A DNA stretch of 64,000 nucleotides from VXRJ01 sp965246995. Lineage in GTDB: Bacteria > Acidobacteriota > Vicinamibacteria > Vicinamibacterales > UBA8438. A program made the position numbers and the translations under genes. Location of the stretch: contig OZ252008.1 in assembly GCA_965246995.1 (NCBI GenBank), positions 1,736,001-1,800,000 of the forward strand, in the 5' to 3' direction. Of the stretch, positions 1-8,709 are shown one piece after another; positions within the stretch are counted from its first letter, which is position 1, and every line of letters starts with the position of its first letter. The notes beneath the pieces are model-generated. The model made no database searches, was not told the origin of the DNA, and saw only the letters and a program-made list of their open reading frames with translations.

Positions 1-545
1 TTTCTATTGCGCCCGCGGGGACATGGAGAACCGCATCAAGGAACAGCAACTGGCGCTGTTCGCGGACCGGACGAGCAGTGCGACGCTGCGCGCCAACCAA
101 CTGCGCCTGTATTGGGCCACGCTGGCCTACGTCCTGCTCCAGCACCTCCGCGACCGGGGGCTGGCGGGCACCCGGCTCGCCCGCGCCCAATGCGACACGC
201 TACGGCTGCGGCTGCTCAAGATCGGCGCCCACGTCCGCGTCACCGTGCGCCGCATCTGCGTGGCGCTGTCCGAGCTGGCGCCCGACGCCGATCTGTTCAT
301 CACGGCCGCTCAACGTTTGCGCGCACCGCCCGGCCCGGCCTGACGATTGGCCAGGCGGCGGCATACGTTCACGACCGCAGGGGGGCACGGGGACCTTTCG
401 GGCATGGTGTGCTTACCCGACCGATTTTGGCGCCGCGCGCACGTCGTCGCCCGCGTCCAGACCACCGCTGGCGCCTGAGTTGGCCGCCCGGAACCCCAGA
501 CCCACCGCCTCATGCCCGATCTCCGGGAGCTGTGAGAAATCCGGG
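1..545 (+). mobile_element. IS1380-family element, right-hand part (left part outside window)
   Basis: The first 343 bases encode the C-terminus of an IS1380-type transposase, and the right terminus is recognisable at 539-545 as ATCCGGG followed by CTAG (546-549). The complete IS1380 copy at 8710-10413 ends the same way, ATCCGGG then CTAG, so the boundary at 545 is placed by analogy. The left end and the second target-site copy lie outside the window, so the duplication cannot be confirmed. Between the stop codon and the terminus (344-545) I see no other gene. The two copies are only moderately similar in protein sequence, so they are different members of the family. Confidence 0.75.
2..343 (+). 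CDS. IS1380 family transposase, C-terminal part
   Basis: The reading frame is open from the window edge and starts FYCARGDMENRIKE, which matches YCARGDIENRIKE near the C-terminus of the complete IS1380 transposase encoded at 8813-10192. This region carries the last acidic residue of the DDE catalytic triad in the family. The rest aligns along its length (ANQLR, AYVLLQ/AYVLMQ, LLKIGAH/LLKLGAH). The 5' part is cut by the window edge, so whether this copy is intact cannot be told. Confidence 0.8.
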   Translation, partial: FYCARGDMENRIKEQQLALFADRTSSATLRANQLRLYWATLAYVLLQHLRDRGLAGTRLARAQCDTLRLRLLKIGAHVRVTVRRICVALSELAPDADLFITAAQRLRAPPGPA

Positions 546-641
546 CTAGGGTGAGGAGCCACCTCGACCGGCACCAGCCATGCCACCCAGCGGCGCGCCG
601 GACCGCCCGGTGTTGGTCTTCGAAGTCGTGCAACATTTGCG

Positions 642-671
642 TTGACTATACAACAGTTATGTTGCTATCAT
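642..671 (+). promoter_or_regulatory. Putative sigma70 promoter of hicAB with inverted repeat in the spacer
   Basis: TTGACT (642-647) and TATCAT (666-671) are 18 bases apart. Between them lies the inverted repeat CAACA-GTTA-TGTTG (651-664), a good position for an autorepressor operator. HicB-type antitoxins usually bind their own promoter, so this is a plausible HicB target, but that is inference. The distance to hicA (851) implies a leader of about 170 bases. Confidence 0.45.
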
Positions 672-810
672 CGGGTGCGGCCGGACCGAAGAAGGCGAGC
701 GCCGAAGAGCCAAGAAGCCCAGCTCGAGGCTAGTACAAGCAGCCAAGGGAGCAAAGGGCTTAGAGCGAAGAGCCAGAGCCATAGAGAACAGGCCGCAGGA
801 GGAGACCACC

Positions 811-903
811 ATGGCTACTAGACGCAGAACCGACGGAAGGACATTTATAGATGACTTCTCGGCAATTCAAGAAATGGCTCACGAAGCAGGGATGTACGTT
901 TGA
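811..903 (+). CDS. Possible 30-residue leader ORF overlapping hicA
   Basis: ATG at 811 is preceded by a near-perfect Shine-Dalgarno AGGAGG (798-803) and opens a 30-codon frame ending in TGA at 901-903, inside hicA but in another frame. The peptide (begins MATRRRTDGRTF) is not recognised. It could be a leader that influences translation of the toxin gene, or the strong ribosome site may be fortuitous because hicA has its own GGAAGGA nine bases before its ATG. No homology supports it. Confidence 0.3.
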   Translation: MATRRRTDGRTFIDDFSAIQEMAHEAGMYV

Positions 904-1030
904 GAGGGGACACGGCGGGCATCTGATCGTTCGCTTGGGCCAGTACAAGTCGGTCCTACCGATGCACGGCAAGAAGGACATGCCGATCGGAACAATGGAA
1001 GCGATCAAGAAAGATCTCGGGTTGAAGTGA
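851..1030 (+). CDS. hicA: HicA-type toxin, mRNA interferase
   Basis: The 59-residue protein has the HicA double-stranded-RNA-binding-like fold signature: MTSRQFKKWLTKQG, then GHGGHLIV with the catalytic-type histidine, then LPMHGKKDMPIGT and a final helix. HicA enzymes cleave mRNA and are neutralised by HicB. The start ATG has GGAAGGA nine bases upstream. The length is typical for HicA (about 55-85 residues). The gene for a matching HicB lies 130 bases downstream, further than usual, because a hairpin (1055-1073) separates them. A possible promoter sits at 642-671. Confidence 0.8.
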   Translation: MTSRQFKKWLTKQGCTFERGHGGHLIVRLGQYKSVLPMHGKKDMPIGTMEAIKKDLGLK

Positions 1031-1054
1031 CGACCTTAGGTTGGCAGCTCAACA

Positions 1055-1073
1055 GCCCACCGGTGCGGTGGGC
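1055..1073 (+). terminator. Hairpin between hicA and hicB, possible attenuator or terminator
   Basis: GCCCACCG (1055-1062), loop GTG, CGGTGGGC (1066-1073): a perfect 8-bp GC-rich stem followed by CTTGAGTTT. There is only a weak T tract, so termination is uncertain. Its position between toxin and antitoxin genes is unusual for hicAB, where the genes are normally adjacent. Confidence 0.4.
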
Positions 1074-1160
1074 CTTGAGTTTCAGGGCGACAGTCCTTGA
1101 AGTGCCCGAGACGTCCAATCAGCCTCTACACCTGACGAGCGGTGAAGGAGACGTAGGCGA

Positions 1161-1574
1161 ATGTTGCACTACCCGGTGAGGTTGACGACCGAGGGTGAAC
1201 GTGTACTCGTGGATTTCCCGGATTTCCCGGAGGCTCATACTTTTGGGGACACGCGGGAAGAAGCTCTAACACGGGCGTCTGACGCCCTTCTGACCGTGAT
1301 CGATGCGTACATGAAGGATCGGCAGCGCCTGCCGCAGCCCTCAAGAGGAGAGGCAATGGTGAATGTTCCACCATTGGCCGTGCCAAAGATCGAGCTGTAC
1401 AACGCGATGCAACACCAGAGAATCACAAAGGCTGAACTTGGGCGGCGGCTTGGTTGGCACATGCCACAGGTTGACCGAGTCCTTGATGTTCACCACGCTT
1501 CCCGTATGGACAGACTCCAGCAGGCGCTTGAGGCCGTTGATCGGCGACTGGAAGTAACGGTCGTTGACGCGTGA
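1161..1574 (+). CDS. hicB: HicB-type antitoxin with C-terminal DNA-binding region
   Basis: A 137-residue protein. The N-terminal part (MLHYPVRLTTEGERVLVDFPDFPEAHTFGD in meaning, residues 1-60) has the partial RNase H fold of HicB, with the typical FPDFPEAHTFGDTREEAL pattern. Residues about 80-137 (LYNAMQHQRITKAELGRRLGW and following) form a helix-turn-helix type region common in longer HicB proteins, which binds the operator. It should inhibit the HicA encoded upstream and repress the shared promoter. An AAGGAG-like ribosome site precedes ATG. A second internal promoter is possible because of the 130-base gap to hicA, but none is clear. Confidence 0.8.
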   Translation: MLHYPVRLTTEGERVLVDFPDFPEAHTFGDTREEALTRASDALLTVIDAYMKDRQRLPQPSRGEAMVNVPPLAVPKIELYNAMQHQRITKAELGRRLGWHMPQVDRVLDVHHASRMDRLQQALEAVDRRLEVTVVDA

Positions 1575-1990
1575 GGGAGCGCACGCGCGGGCGGGGCAGG
1601 GCACTTCTGGACGCCCTGATCCAGACTCTCAACTGCGCTAGACGCCTCGTAGCGCCTTCCGGAGCCTCGGATCCTCTTGATCGGCACGAAGTCGTTAGCG
1701 GCCGTCCACTCATGCATCCGTTCGGTCGCGTCCCGAGTGATCCGAAAGCGGCGTTAAGGTGCGCCGGCCACCCCGCTAGTTCTCAAGCGCTACGGCCCGG
1801 AGCTCGCAACCCGGCGGGCAGTCGAAATCAGCCCGGAAAGCATGGATGCCGCCGATCGACTGCTCGCCTTGAAGTGAGCTGACACATGAAGCGGCCCTGA
1901 ACGTGCTGCACCCGAACTCGCTTCGTTGATTCCGACGTCACTGGTCCACCGGTGCCCGCATTGTGAGTGGCGACAGTAGACTTCCGTTTC
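1575..1990. other. Stretch without a convincing gene
   Basis: A 103-codon open frame begins with a GTG overlapping the hicB stop, but its composition is not protein-like and I do not support it. A short frame at about 1758-1877 ends in a plausible protein tail (LKRYGPELATRRAVEIS...LLALK) preceded by an in-frame stop; it may be the 3' remnant of a decayed gene. No clear promoter or terminator is seen. Confidence 0.4.
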
Positions 1991-2269
1991 ATGTCCCTAC
2001 ATCTGATTCTGGACTGCCTCAATCGTGAACGAATCCGGTGCACGTACAGTGCAGTGGCTGATGTCATCGGCGGCGCCGCGCGCGGTGTCGGCCAACGGCT
2101 GGAAGCGAAGGGCCCACGGAATTCGTGGATCGTGAACAAGGCAACCGGCGAGCCGACCGGCTACTATGATTCTCAGAAGCACCCCGACCTGCATCGAACC
2201 CCTCACATCATCACGACGGGGAAGGAGTTGCGCGAACTTCTCAAACGCCGCGCAGCGTATCGGGAATAG
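1991..2269 (+). CDS. Small conserved-looking hypothetical protein
   Basis: A 92-residue protein if translation starts at the ATG at 1991; an in-frame GTG at 1967 would add eight residues. It has a protein-like pattern: an N-terminal helix (LHLILDCLNRERIRCTY), a glycine-rich turn, NSWIVNKATGEPTGY, and a C-terminal KELRELLKRR helix. I recall similar small uncharacterised bacterial proteins with the SWVVxxxTGxPTGY pattern but know no function. It lies between hicB and the DUF6361 gene on the same strand (54-base gap), so it may belong to the defence island, possibly as a DNA-binding or regulatory protein. Confidence 0.6.
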   Translation: MSLHLILDCLNRERIRCTYSAVADVIGGAARGVGQRLEAKGPRNSWIVNKATGEPTGYYDSQKHPDLHRTPHIITTGKELRELLKRRAAYRE

Positions 2270-2323
2270 GATCTCGGTCGGGCGGCCCGAGGGCCGCGGC
2301 GGGCGCACTCCTACGGCAACGGC

Positions 2324-3529
2324 ATGCAACCAACACTTACCTGGGTCGACCTGACGGCGAGCGATCGCGACAAGATGCGGCGCGTGCTCGACCTTTTCAA
2401 CGAGCAGGGCACGCTCGATGAGATGGGTCTCGGGAGCCTGCGCGACACGGTTTCGGACGCGCTGTTTCCGGGGACGTCGTACATCCAGACGCGGCTGCGG
2501 TACGTGCTGTTCGTTCCGTGGATCTACCAGCGGCTAGAGGACAAGCGGGTCAGCTCCGCCGAGGTGCAACAGGCCACGCGGAGGTGGGAAACCGAGCTGA
2601 TCCGGTCGCTCGAACGGAACGAAGACAAGGACGGCATCATAGGCATCGTCGCCCGCGGCGCGCTGGCCCGGTTGCCGAGCACGCTCTACTGGAGCGCCCT
2701 GACCCGGTGGGGCGTCTTCCGGCATCCGCAGAGTCAGGGCTGGTACCACGCGCGCTTTGCGTCGCTCGCGGACCGTCGCAGCGGTGACGGGCGGGCCGAC
2801 GATCCGGGCGTCGTCTGGAGCCGGGAGCCGAACTGGCATCCCAGGTTGCCCAAACCGCCGACCGGGTTTCCGTGGGAAGCCTCGTTCGCCCTGACGTGTG
2901 AGGAGGCGGACTTCCTCCGCGGCCGCTTGGAGGAGCGTTGCGCGGGCACCCTGCTCGCGTGGCTGGCCCGGAACGGGTCCACGGCGCCGGCCGACCACGT
3001 CTGGGACGATCCGGATGCCCAGCGCGCCCCGGTCTCTGTTCGCGACACCGTGGAGTTGGCGCGACGGTTCTCGCTCCATGTGGAGGGAATGCCGCTGCTC
3101 TACAACCTGCTCGTCGCGGCGCGGCGCCATGACGCGCTGGGGGAAGACGAAACCGAGGTGATCGAGCACTATCGGATCGAGCTTGCGAAGTGGGCAGCAC
3201 GGGAGGCGAAAGAGCAGCCGTACGACCCCGCGGCGCTCTGGGCACTCGTCGTCCGTGGGGGCAGAAAACTACGCGATCCGCAACGCCGCTTCATCAGGAG
3301 TTGGTCGCGCCGGATCCCCGAACTAGATCCCGACCAGGTTGTCGACGACGCTACGTTGCGGACGCTGATTACTCAGCGCGAGTGGCAGCTCAAGAGCTCT
3401 CGGGCGCGGCTGGCAAACTTGAACCGCCTGCGGGAATGGGCTCCAGGAGTCGGCGTCGGGCGCATGGACTTCCGGTGGGTGCGCGTCCGGCGGTTCATGA
3501 TGGATCTGCATCAGGGACTTGCGGCCTGA
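2324..3529 (+). CDS. DUF6361 family protein, first gene of candidate defence module
   Basis: A 401-residue soluble protein. The N-terminus TWVDLTASDRDKMRRVLDLF, then the stretch from GLGSLRDTVSDALFPGTS to IQTRLRYVLFVPW (residues about 37-66), is characteristic of the DUF6361 family, whose biochemical role I do not know. There is no signal peptide or membrane segment, and no catalytic motif I can name; it may be a sensor or structural subunit. The start ATG has no clear Shine-Dalgarno, but the family N-terminus begins here. Its TGA overlaps the ATG of the next gene (3527-3531), and that gene overlaps the helicase gene, so the three are translationally coupled and probably act as one complex. 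Family assignment is from pattern recall. Confidence 0.75.
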   Translation: MQPTLTWVDLTASDRDKMRRVLDLFNEQGTLDEMGLGSLRDTVSDALFPGTSYIQTRLRYVLFVPWIYQRLEDKRVSSAEVQQATRRWETELIRSLERNEDKDGIIGIVARGALARLPSTLYWSALTRWGVFRHPQSQGWYHARFASLADRRSGDGRADDPGVVWSREPNWHPRLPKPPTGFPWEASFALTCEEADFLRGRLEERCAGTLLAWLARNGSTAPADHVWDDPDAQRAPVSVRDTVELARRFSLHVEGMPLLYNLLVAARRHDALGEDETEVIEHYRIELAKWAAREAKEQPYDPAALWALVVRGGRKLRDPQRRFIRSWSRRIPELDPDQVVDDATLRTLITQREWQLKSSRARLANLNRLREWAPGVGVGRMDFRWVRVRRFMMDLHQGLAA

Positions 3530-5394
3530 TGCTCCTGCCCGACTCGCGCACCGTCGCCTTCGAGCTGATCCGGCCGCCGAGCGGCTATCGCCTCGGCTTC
3601 GCGGTGCTGACCACGTACACCCTCGACCTGGAAGCGCTGCTGGTGCTGCCCCTCTCGGTGCTCGCCCACCCGGACGGCGGGTTGGAGGAACTGCTCGCTG
3701 ATCCGTTGCGCCTGCACCAGGCGATCCGGGACGCTGGCGACCGCGTGCATGCCTTTGTCGACGAGACCGGCATCGGCATTCCCCGTGGGGCCCGGCCGTT
3801 GTACTCGATGCTGGAATCGAGCGTGCATGCCGTGCGCGCTCCGAACGGCGGCAGCTTTCATCCGAAGGTGTGGGTCGCCCGGTTCACTGCCGATGCGGGA
3901 GACGCGGAGGATGCGGAGGACGAAGCGCCGCCAGACCTGTTGCGGGTGGCCATCCTGTCCCGAAACCTGGCATTCGACCGCTCCTGGGATGTCGCATTGG
4001 CGAGCGAGACGCCACCCCGGGACATCAAACGGCGCTTGGGGGCGAGCCGGCCGTTGGGCGACTTCCTGTCAGCGCTCCCGCAACTGACCACGACCCCGAT
4101 GGACAAGGATGTCGCCGCGCGTGTCCAGGCGCTGGCCGACCAGGTTGCGCGGGCCGCGTTCCCCGCTCCCGAGGGCTTCGATTCGCCGATTAGGTTCCAC
4201 GCGCTCGGACTGTCACGAAGCCGCCGAACCTGGCAGCCGCCGTCCAACGGATACAGCGCGCTCGCCATCGCACCGTTCATCAATCGCATGGGGCTGGACG
4301 CGGTCGGCGCGCTGAGCAAGAGCGAGCGGATACTCGTGAGTCGGCGCGAGGAGCTGGACAAGCTGTCGGAAGACGCACTGGCCGACTGGAACGACAAGCT
4401 CGTCCTGGCCGACACGGCGCAGGACGAAGCAGAGGATGAGGATGAGACCGTCGACGGGGATGATGCGGAGCCGGTCATCCGCGTGCGCGCCGCCGGGCTG
4501 CACGCCAAGCTGTTCGCCGTGGAGCACGGTTGGGACGTCACCTGGTACGTCGGTTCCGCGAACCTGACCCGCGCGGCGTTCGCCGGCAGCAACGTCGAGA
4601 TGATGGCGTCGATCACAGGACGCAAGGGGCGCAAGGGCGGCGCCAGCGGTCACGGCATTGCTCGTTTCCTCGACGGATTCCAGAAACTGTGCGTGCCGTA
4701 TGAACGGACGGAACCACCGCTGATCGACGCAGCAGTGACCAGCGCCCAGGCGCGCCTCGAGGTGGCCCGGGACGCCCTCGTGAACGCCGAACTGCGCGTG
4801 GCCTGCGCGCCCGAGGGTGATCTCTGGAGGCTGACAGTCGCCGGTTTCCCAATCCTGCCTGACGATGACGTGGAGGTCGTTGCTTGGCCCATCTCCATTG
4901 CGGAGGATGACGCCCATCCGCTCGATGCGCCGCTGGCCTGGATGTTGCCGGTCGCCCGCCTGACGGCATTCATCGCCTTTCGGCTGCACGTGCCGGTGAG
5001 TGGCGTAGACGACATTCGCCTGACGCTCCGACTTCCCGCCGAAGGCATGCCGGCCGATCGCATGCACCAGGTGCTCCGCTCCCTGCTGGACAGCCCGGAG
5101 AAGTTCCTGCGTTTCCTGCGCGCGTTGCTCGGCGGTCTCGATGCCACGGTCGACTGGGCGGTGAATGACGGGAAGGAGAAGGACGGCTTCGACTGGGGCA
5201 TCGGCGCCGGTGGCGACACCCTGCTCGACGATCTGGTTCGCACCGCGGCCCGGGATCCTGACCGGCTCAAGCCGGTTCGCCGGTTGATTGACGATCTCCG
5301 AAAGACGGATGAGGGGCGCAAGATCGTGCCGGACGACCTGTTCGAGATCTGGACGGCCGTTGAAGAAGCGCTCTTGCAGGAACCACGTTCATGA
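3529..5394 (+). CDS. Phospholipase D-like protein with two HKD motifs
   Basis: A 621-residue protein starting at the ATG that overlaps the stop codon of the DUF6361 gene. Two PLD half-sites are visible: H111-P-K113 with S144-R-N146, and H325-A-K with GSANLTR (S343, N345). Two HxK(x)nSxN sites are the hallmark of PLD-superfamily phosphodiesterases, which in prokaryotic defence systems (for example DrmC of DISARM) act as nucleases. An acidic linker (residues about 122-135) separates the first half-site. The C-terminal 200 residues are not recognised. The gene overlaps the helicase gene by ATGA (5391-5394). Nuclease activity is inferred from the motifs, not shown. Confidence 0.8.
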   Translation: MLLPDSRTVAFELIRPPSGYRLGFAVLTTYTLDLEALLVLPLSVLAHPDGGLEELLADPLRLHQAIRDAGDRVHAFVDETGIGIPRGARPLYSMLESSVHAVRAPNGGSFHPKVWVARFTADAGDAEDAEDEAPPDLLRVAILSRNLAFDRSWDVALASETPPRDIKRRLGASRPLGDFLSALPQLTTTPMDKDVAARVQALADQVARAAFPAPEGFDSPIRFHALGLSRSRRTWQPPSNGYSALAIAPFINRMGLDAVGALSKSERILVSRREELDKLSEDALADWNDKLVLADTAQDEAEDEDETVDGDDAEPVIRVRAAGLHAKLFAVEHGWDVTWYVGSANLTRAAFAGSNVEMMASITGRKGRKGGASGHGIARFLDGFQKLCVPYERTEPPLIDAAVTSAQARLEVARDALVNAELRVACAPEGDLWRLTVAGFPILPDDDVEVVAWPISIAEDDAHPLDAPLAWMLPVARLTAFIAFRLHVPVSGVDDIRLTLRLPAEGMPADRMHQVLRSLLDSPEKFLRFLRALLGGLDATVDWAVNDGKEKDGFDWGIGAGGDTLLDDLVRTAARDPDRLKPVRRLIDDLRKTDEGRKIVPDDLFEIWTAVEEALLQEPRS

Positions 5395-8300
5395 AGCGAC
5401 CCTCCGTCGACGCGAGTCTCAAGCCGCTCAAGCCGTTTCAGTGTCGGACGGTGGATCACGCGTTCCACCGGCTGTTCGAGGCGGAGGACAGCACCGGCCG
5501 CTTTCTCGTGGCCGACGAGGTGGGTCTCGGCAAGACGCTGGTGGCCCGCGGCATCATCGCCCGCGCCATCGATCACCTGTGGAACGACGTCCCGCGGATC
5601 GACATCATCTACATCTGCAGCAACGGAAGCATCGCCCGCGCCAACCTGCCCAAGCTCCAGATCGGCGGCACAGGCGAACGATCGTTCGCGCTCGCGACCC
5701 GCCTCACCATGCTGGCGACGCAACTGGCGCCCCGCGAAGGCCAACCCGGCCTTGCGGACAGCAAGCTTAACTTTGTCAGCTTCACGCCCGGCACGTCGTT
5801 CAACATGGGCCACTCGAGCGGTCAGGGACGGGAACGGGAGGTGCTGTTCCACCTGCTCGATCCGTTGATCAACCGGCGCATTCCGCTCATGAACTTCACA
5901 CAGGGATGGATTGTCAACAAGGAGGACTGGCGCAAACGGTTGCGTAAGCGTCGTCCCATAGACAACGACGTCCGGAAGCGCTTCGAAGTCGCTTTCAACT
6001 CGCGGGCGGATCTTCGGCACGAACTGCACGAGGCCCTGGACACGTGGTTCCACCACTACCGGCAGCACTGGCCTCGCGAGGCACATTCAAGCCGGGATCA
6101 GGTGATCGGCAAGCTGCGGCGCCTCCTGGCCGAGGTGTGCGTCGGAGCCCTCGAACCCGACCTGGTCATCCTCGACGAGTTTCAGCGCTTCAAGGAGTTG
6201 CTCGATCCACGCAACGCGGGAAGCAACCCCGCGGTGGAGCTGGCGCAGGCGCTGTTCGGTACCAAGGCCCACGACGGCAAGCGCGTGCGCACGCTGCTGC
6301 TCTCCGCAACGCCGTACAAGCTCTACACCGCCGACGCAGAGATCGACCACGAGGAGCACTACGAGGACTTTCTGGCCACGACGCGGTTCCTCCTCGGCGA
6401 TGACGACGCCCGGGTGGAAGACGTAAGGCAGCAGCTGACGCGCTTCGGCGCGGCGCTGAAGCGGGCCGCCGGCGAACCGGATCAGGCGAAGGAGGTCGAG
6501 CAAGCGAAGCGCGGCGTGGAGAATTCGCTGCGCAACGTCATGGCGCGCACGGAGCGCGTCGGGGCAAGCGAAGACAGGAACGCGATGGTGGCGGAGGACC
6601 GGACCCAGGCGAGGCTGACCGCGACGGACGTGCGCCAGTACATTGCAGCGGAAGCACTGTTCCGCGCCGTTGGCGACCGCGATCCTATGCCGTTCTGGAA
6701 GTCGGCTCCCTACCTGGCGCACTTCATGCACGGCTACAAGTTCGACCAACTCCTCAAGGAGGCCATCAACGCGCCGGCCAAGCTCATCGAAGTGCTTGAA
6801 CAACAGAAATCGGCCCTTCTGAACGCCGACACGTTGCGATCGTGGTCGCAGGTCGACCCCGGGCACGCGAAGCTGCGGGATCTGGCGGGCGAGTTGCTCG
6901 ACGCGGGACTCTGGCGCCTGCTGTGGATGCCGCCGACACTGCCCTACTGGCCGCTCGAAGGACCGTTCGAAGGCAAGGAAGGAACGACGAAACGCTTGTT
7001 GTTCTCCGCCTGGAACGTCGTGCCCGATGTCGTGAGCGCGATTCTCAGCTACGAGGCCGAACGACGGATGATGGGAGGCCGGCTCGCTTCCTACGAGAAG
7101 CCGGACGAACAACAGAGGCCATTACTGAGGCTCACGCAGTCGAAGTCCGGCGTTCTGTCCCGTCACCGGCTCTTCCTGTTACTGCTGCCGTGCCTGCCGC
7201 TGGCGGATCGGGCGCATCCGCTAGAGGCGCCGGCCGGACAGGATCGCCGGGCCTGGGTACGCGCCCGCGTAGAGGAACTCCTGTCGGACCGGAGCCTTCC
7301 AGACCCGCAGGGCGGATCCATCGACGACCGCTGGGAGTGGGCGGCTCCGCTCCTGCTGGACCCGGAGCTGCGGACCTTCCTGCGCGCATGGCGCGACGGC
7401 GAACTGCAAGCGTGGTCCGACGACGAACCTCTGCCGCAACCCAATCCTGAACTCTTCCGCGGGTACGTCGACGAACTACTCGCAATCGAGCCACGAGCAC
7501 TCGGTCGGCGCCCGCCGGGTCTCGCCGACCTGCTGACGGAGGTCGCGCTCGGCTCGCCGGTGATTCTGGCCTCACGCTGTCTGAAGTCGCCGGCAGACCC
7601 CAGTGACGACGCCCGCCGCCGGCTCGCGGTGAGGATTGCCAACGCGTTCTGGCATCTCTTCAACCGGCCGGCCGTAATCGCACTGCTTCGCCAACTCGCC
7701 ACCGGTTCCGCGGTCGCTCGCGATGAGGGCGCCTACTGGCGCCTCGTGCTCCGCTACTGCCAGCAGGGCAACCTGCAGGCTGTCCTCGACGAGCAGTGGC
7801 ACATGCTCTGGGACCAGGAATCGTGGTCCGAGGCCGCCGGCGTCGACGAGATCGCCGCGAAGTGCGCCCGGAAGCTTGTCGAGGTCGTAAAACCGCTACA
7901 TGCTCGCGTCCACGCCCAGTTCCTCCAGGCTCAAGGCGGGGAATCCGTCCAAACCGACGCAATACGTGTACGCACGGTGTTTGCGCTACGATTCGGGCGC
8001 ACCCGAACCGCCGACGGCGCCCATATCAGCCAGGATGCCGTCAGATCCGCCTTCAACAGCCCCTTCCGGCCCTTCGTGCTGGCCAGCACGTCGATCGGGC
8101 AGGAAGGGCTCGACTTCCACCCGTGGTGCCACCGCCTGATCCACTGGAACCTTCCGGGCAACCCCGTGGACCTCGAGCAGCGCGAGGGCCGCGTCCACCG
8201 GTACAAGGGCCACGCCGTCCGTCGTAACGTCGCCGCTTCTCACGGCCCTGACGCACTCCTGTCCTGGCATCATGGCGATGACATCTGGCGCCTCATCTTC

Positions 8301-8594
8301 GAGATGGCCGAGAAGGCCGCCCGCGCCGTTGGTGACAGCGATCTTGTGCCGCACTGGATCGCCCCCGGCCAACACAAGGTGCAGCGCCATGTCCCGCAGC
8401 TCCCGTACACGACAGAGATCGAGGCGTTCGACCGCCTCAAGCGTCAGCTCGCCGCCTACCGTGTCGTCTTTGGTCAGCCCCGTCAGGAGGAACTCCTGAC
8501 GCTGCTCGATCAATCCGTCCTCGACAGCGCTCAACTCAGGGATTGGGCGGTCGATCTCGCGCCTCCCGCCACCGGGAATGCGAAGAACGTGTAA
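5391..8594 (+). CDS. SNF2-like DEAD/DEAH superfamily 2 helicase or translocase
   Basis: A 1067-residue protein. Motif I (Walker A) is DEVGLGKT at 42-49, motif II is DEFQ at 262-265, motif III is SAT at 305-307, and motifs V-VI are STSIGQEGLDFH (899-910) and QREGRVHR (930-937). The GLGKT loop and spacing point to the SNF2/RapA-like branch, ATP-driven translocases on duplex nucleic acid. A large insert (about 330-890) separates the RecA-like lobes and may hold module-specific domains. It is the third gene of the overlapping DUF6361-PLD-helicase set. An ATP-dependent translocase paired with a PLD nuclease resembles the logic of DISARM and Dpd systems, but the DUF6361 partner is different. Confidence 0.85.
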   Translation: MKRPSVDASLKPLKPFQCRTVDHAFHRLFEAEDSTGRFLVADEVGLGKTLVARGIIARAIDHLWNDVPRIDIIYICSNGSIARANLPKLQIGGTGERSFALATRLTMLATQLAPREGQPGLADSKLNFVSFTPGTSFNMGHSSGQGREREVLFHLLDPLINRRIPLMNFTQGWIVNKEDWRKRLRKRRPIDNDVRKRFEVAFNSRADLRHELHEALDTWFHHYRQHWPREAHSSRDQVIGKLRRLLAEVCVGALEPDLVILDEFQRFKELLDPRNAGSNPAVELAQALFGTKAHDGKRVRTLLLSATPYKLYTADAEIDHEEHYEDFLATTRFLLGDDDARVEDVRQQLTRFGAALKRAAGEPDQAKEVEQAKRGVENSLRNVMARTERVGASEDRNAMVAEDRTQARLTATDVRQYIAAEALFRAVGDRDPMPFWKSAPYLAHFMHGYKFDQLLKEAINAPAKLIEVLEQQKSALLNADTLRSWSQVDPGHAKLRDLAGELLDAGLWRLLWMPPTLPYWPLEGPFEGKEGTTKRLLFSAWNVVPDVVSAILSYEAERRMMGGRLASYEKPDEQQRPLLRLTQSKSGVLSRHRLFLLLLPCLPLADRAHPLEAPAGQDRRAWVRARVEELLSDRSLPDPQGGSIDDRWEWAAPLLLDPELRTFLRAWRDGELQAWSDDEPLPQPNPELFRGYVDELLAIEPRALGRRPPGLADLLTEVALGSPVILASRCLKSPADPSDDARRRLAVRIANAFWHLFNRPAVIALLRQLATGSAVARDEGAYWRLVLRYCQQGNLQAVLDEQWHMLWDQESWSEAAGVDEIAAKCARKLVEVVKPLHARVHAQFLQAQGGESVQTDAIRVRTVFALRFGRTRTADGAHISQDAVRSAFNSPFRPFVLASTSIGQEGLDFHPWCHRLIHWNLPGNPVDLEQREGRVHRYKGHAVRRNVAASHGPDALLSWHHGDDIWRLIFEMAEKAARAVGDSDLVPHWIAPGQHKVQRHVPQLPYTTEIEAFDRLKRQLAAYRVVFGQPRQEELLTLLDQSVLDSAQLRDWAVDLAPPATGNAKNV

Positions 8595-8709
8595 CGTCGC
8601 GCACTGTACGAGGACGGCTTTCCCAAGAGAACTTCGTGTTTGCGCGTCGTGCCGTCGTAGCATCCCAACGGCCGAAGGTCCAATCGAAGGGAGAGTAACT
8701 CGATGCTAG

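Noticed and set aside
1571..1882. A 103-codon frame overlapping the hicB stop
   Set aside because: Its sequence is rich in Arg, Pro and Ser without structure, and no homology or ribosome site supports it.
3190..3528. 5' extension of the PLD protein frame
   Set aside because: This part overlaps the DUF6361 gene in another frame; the ATG at 3529, overlapping the stop codon, is the natural start.
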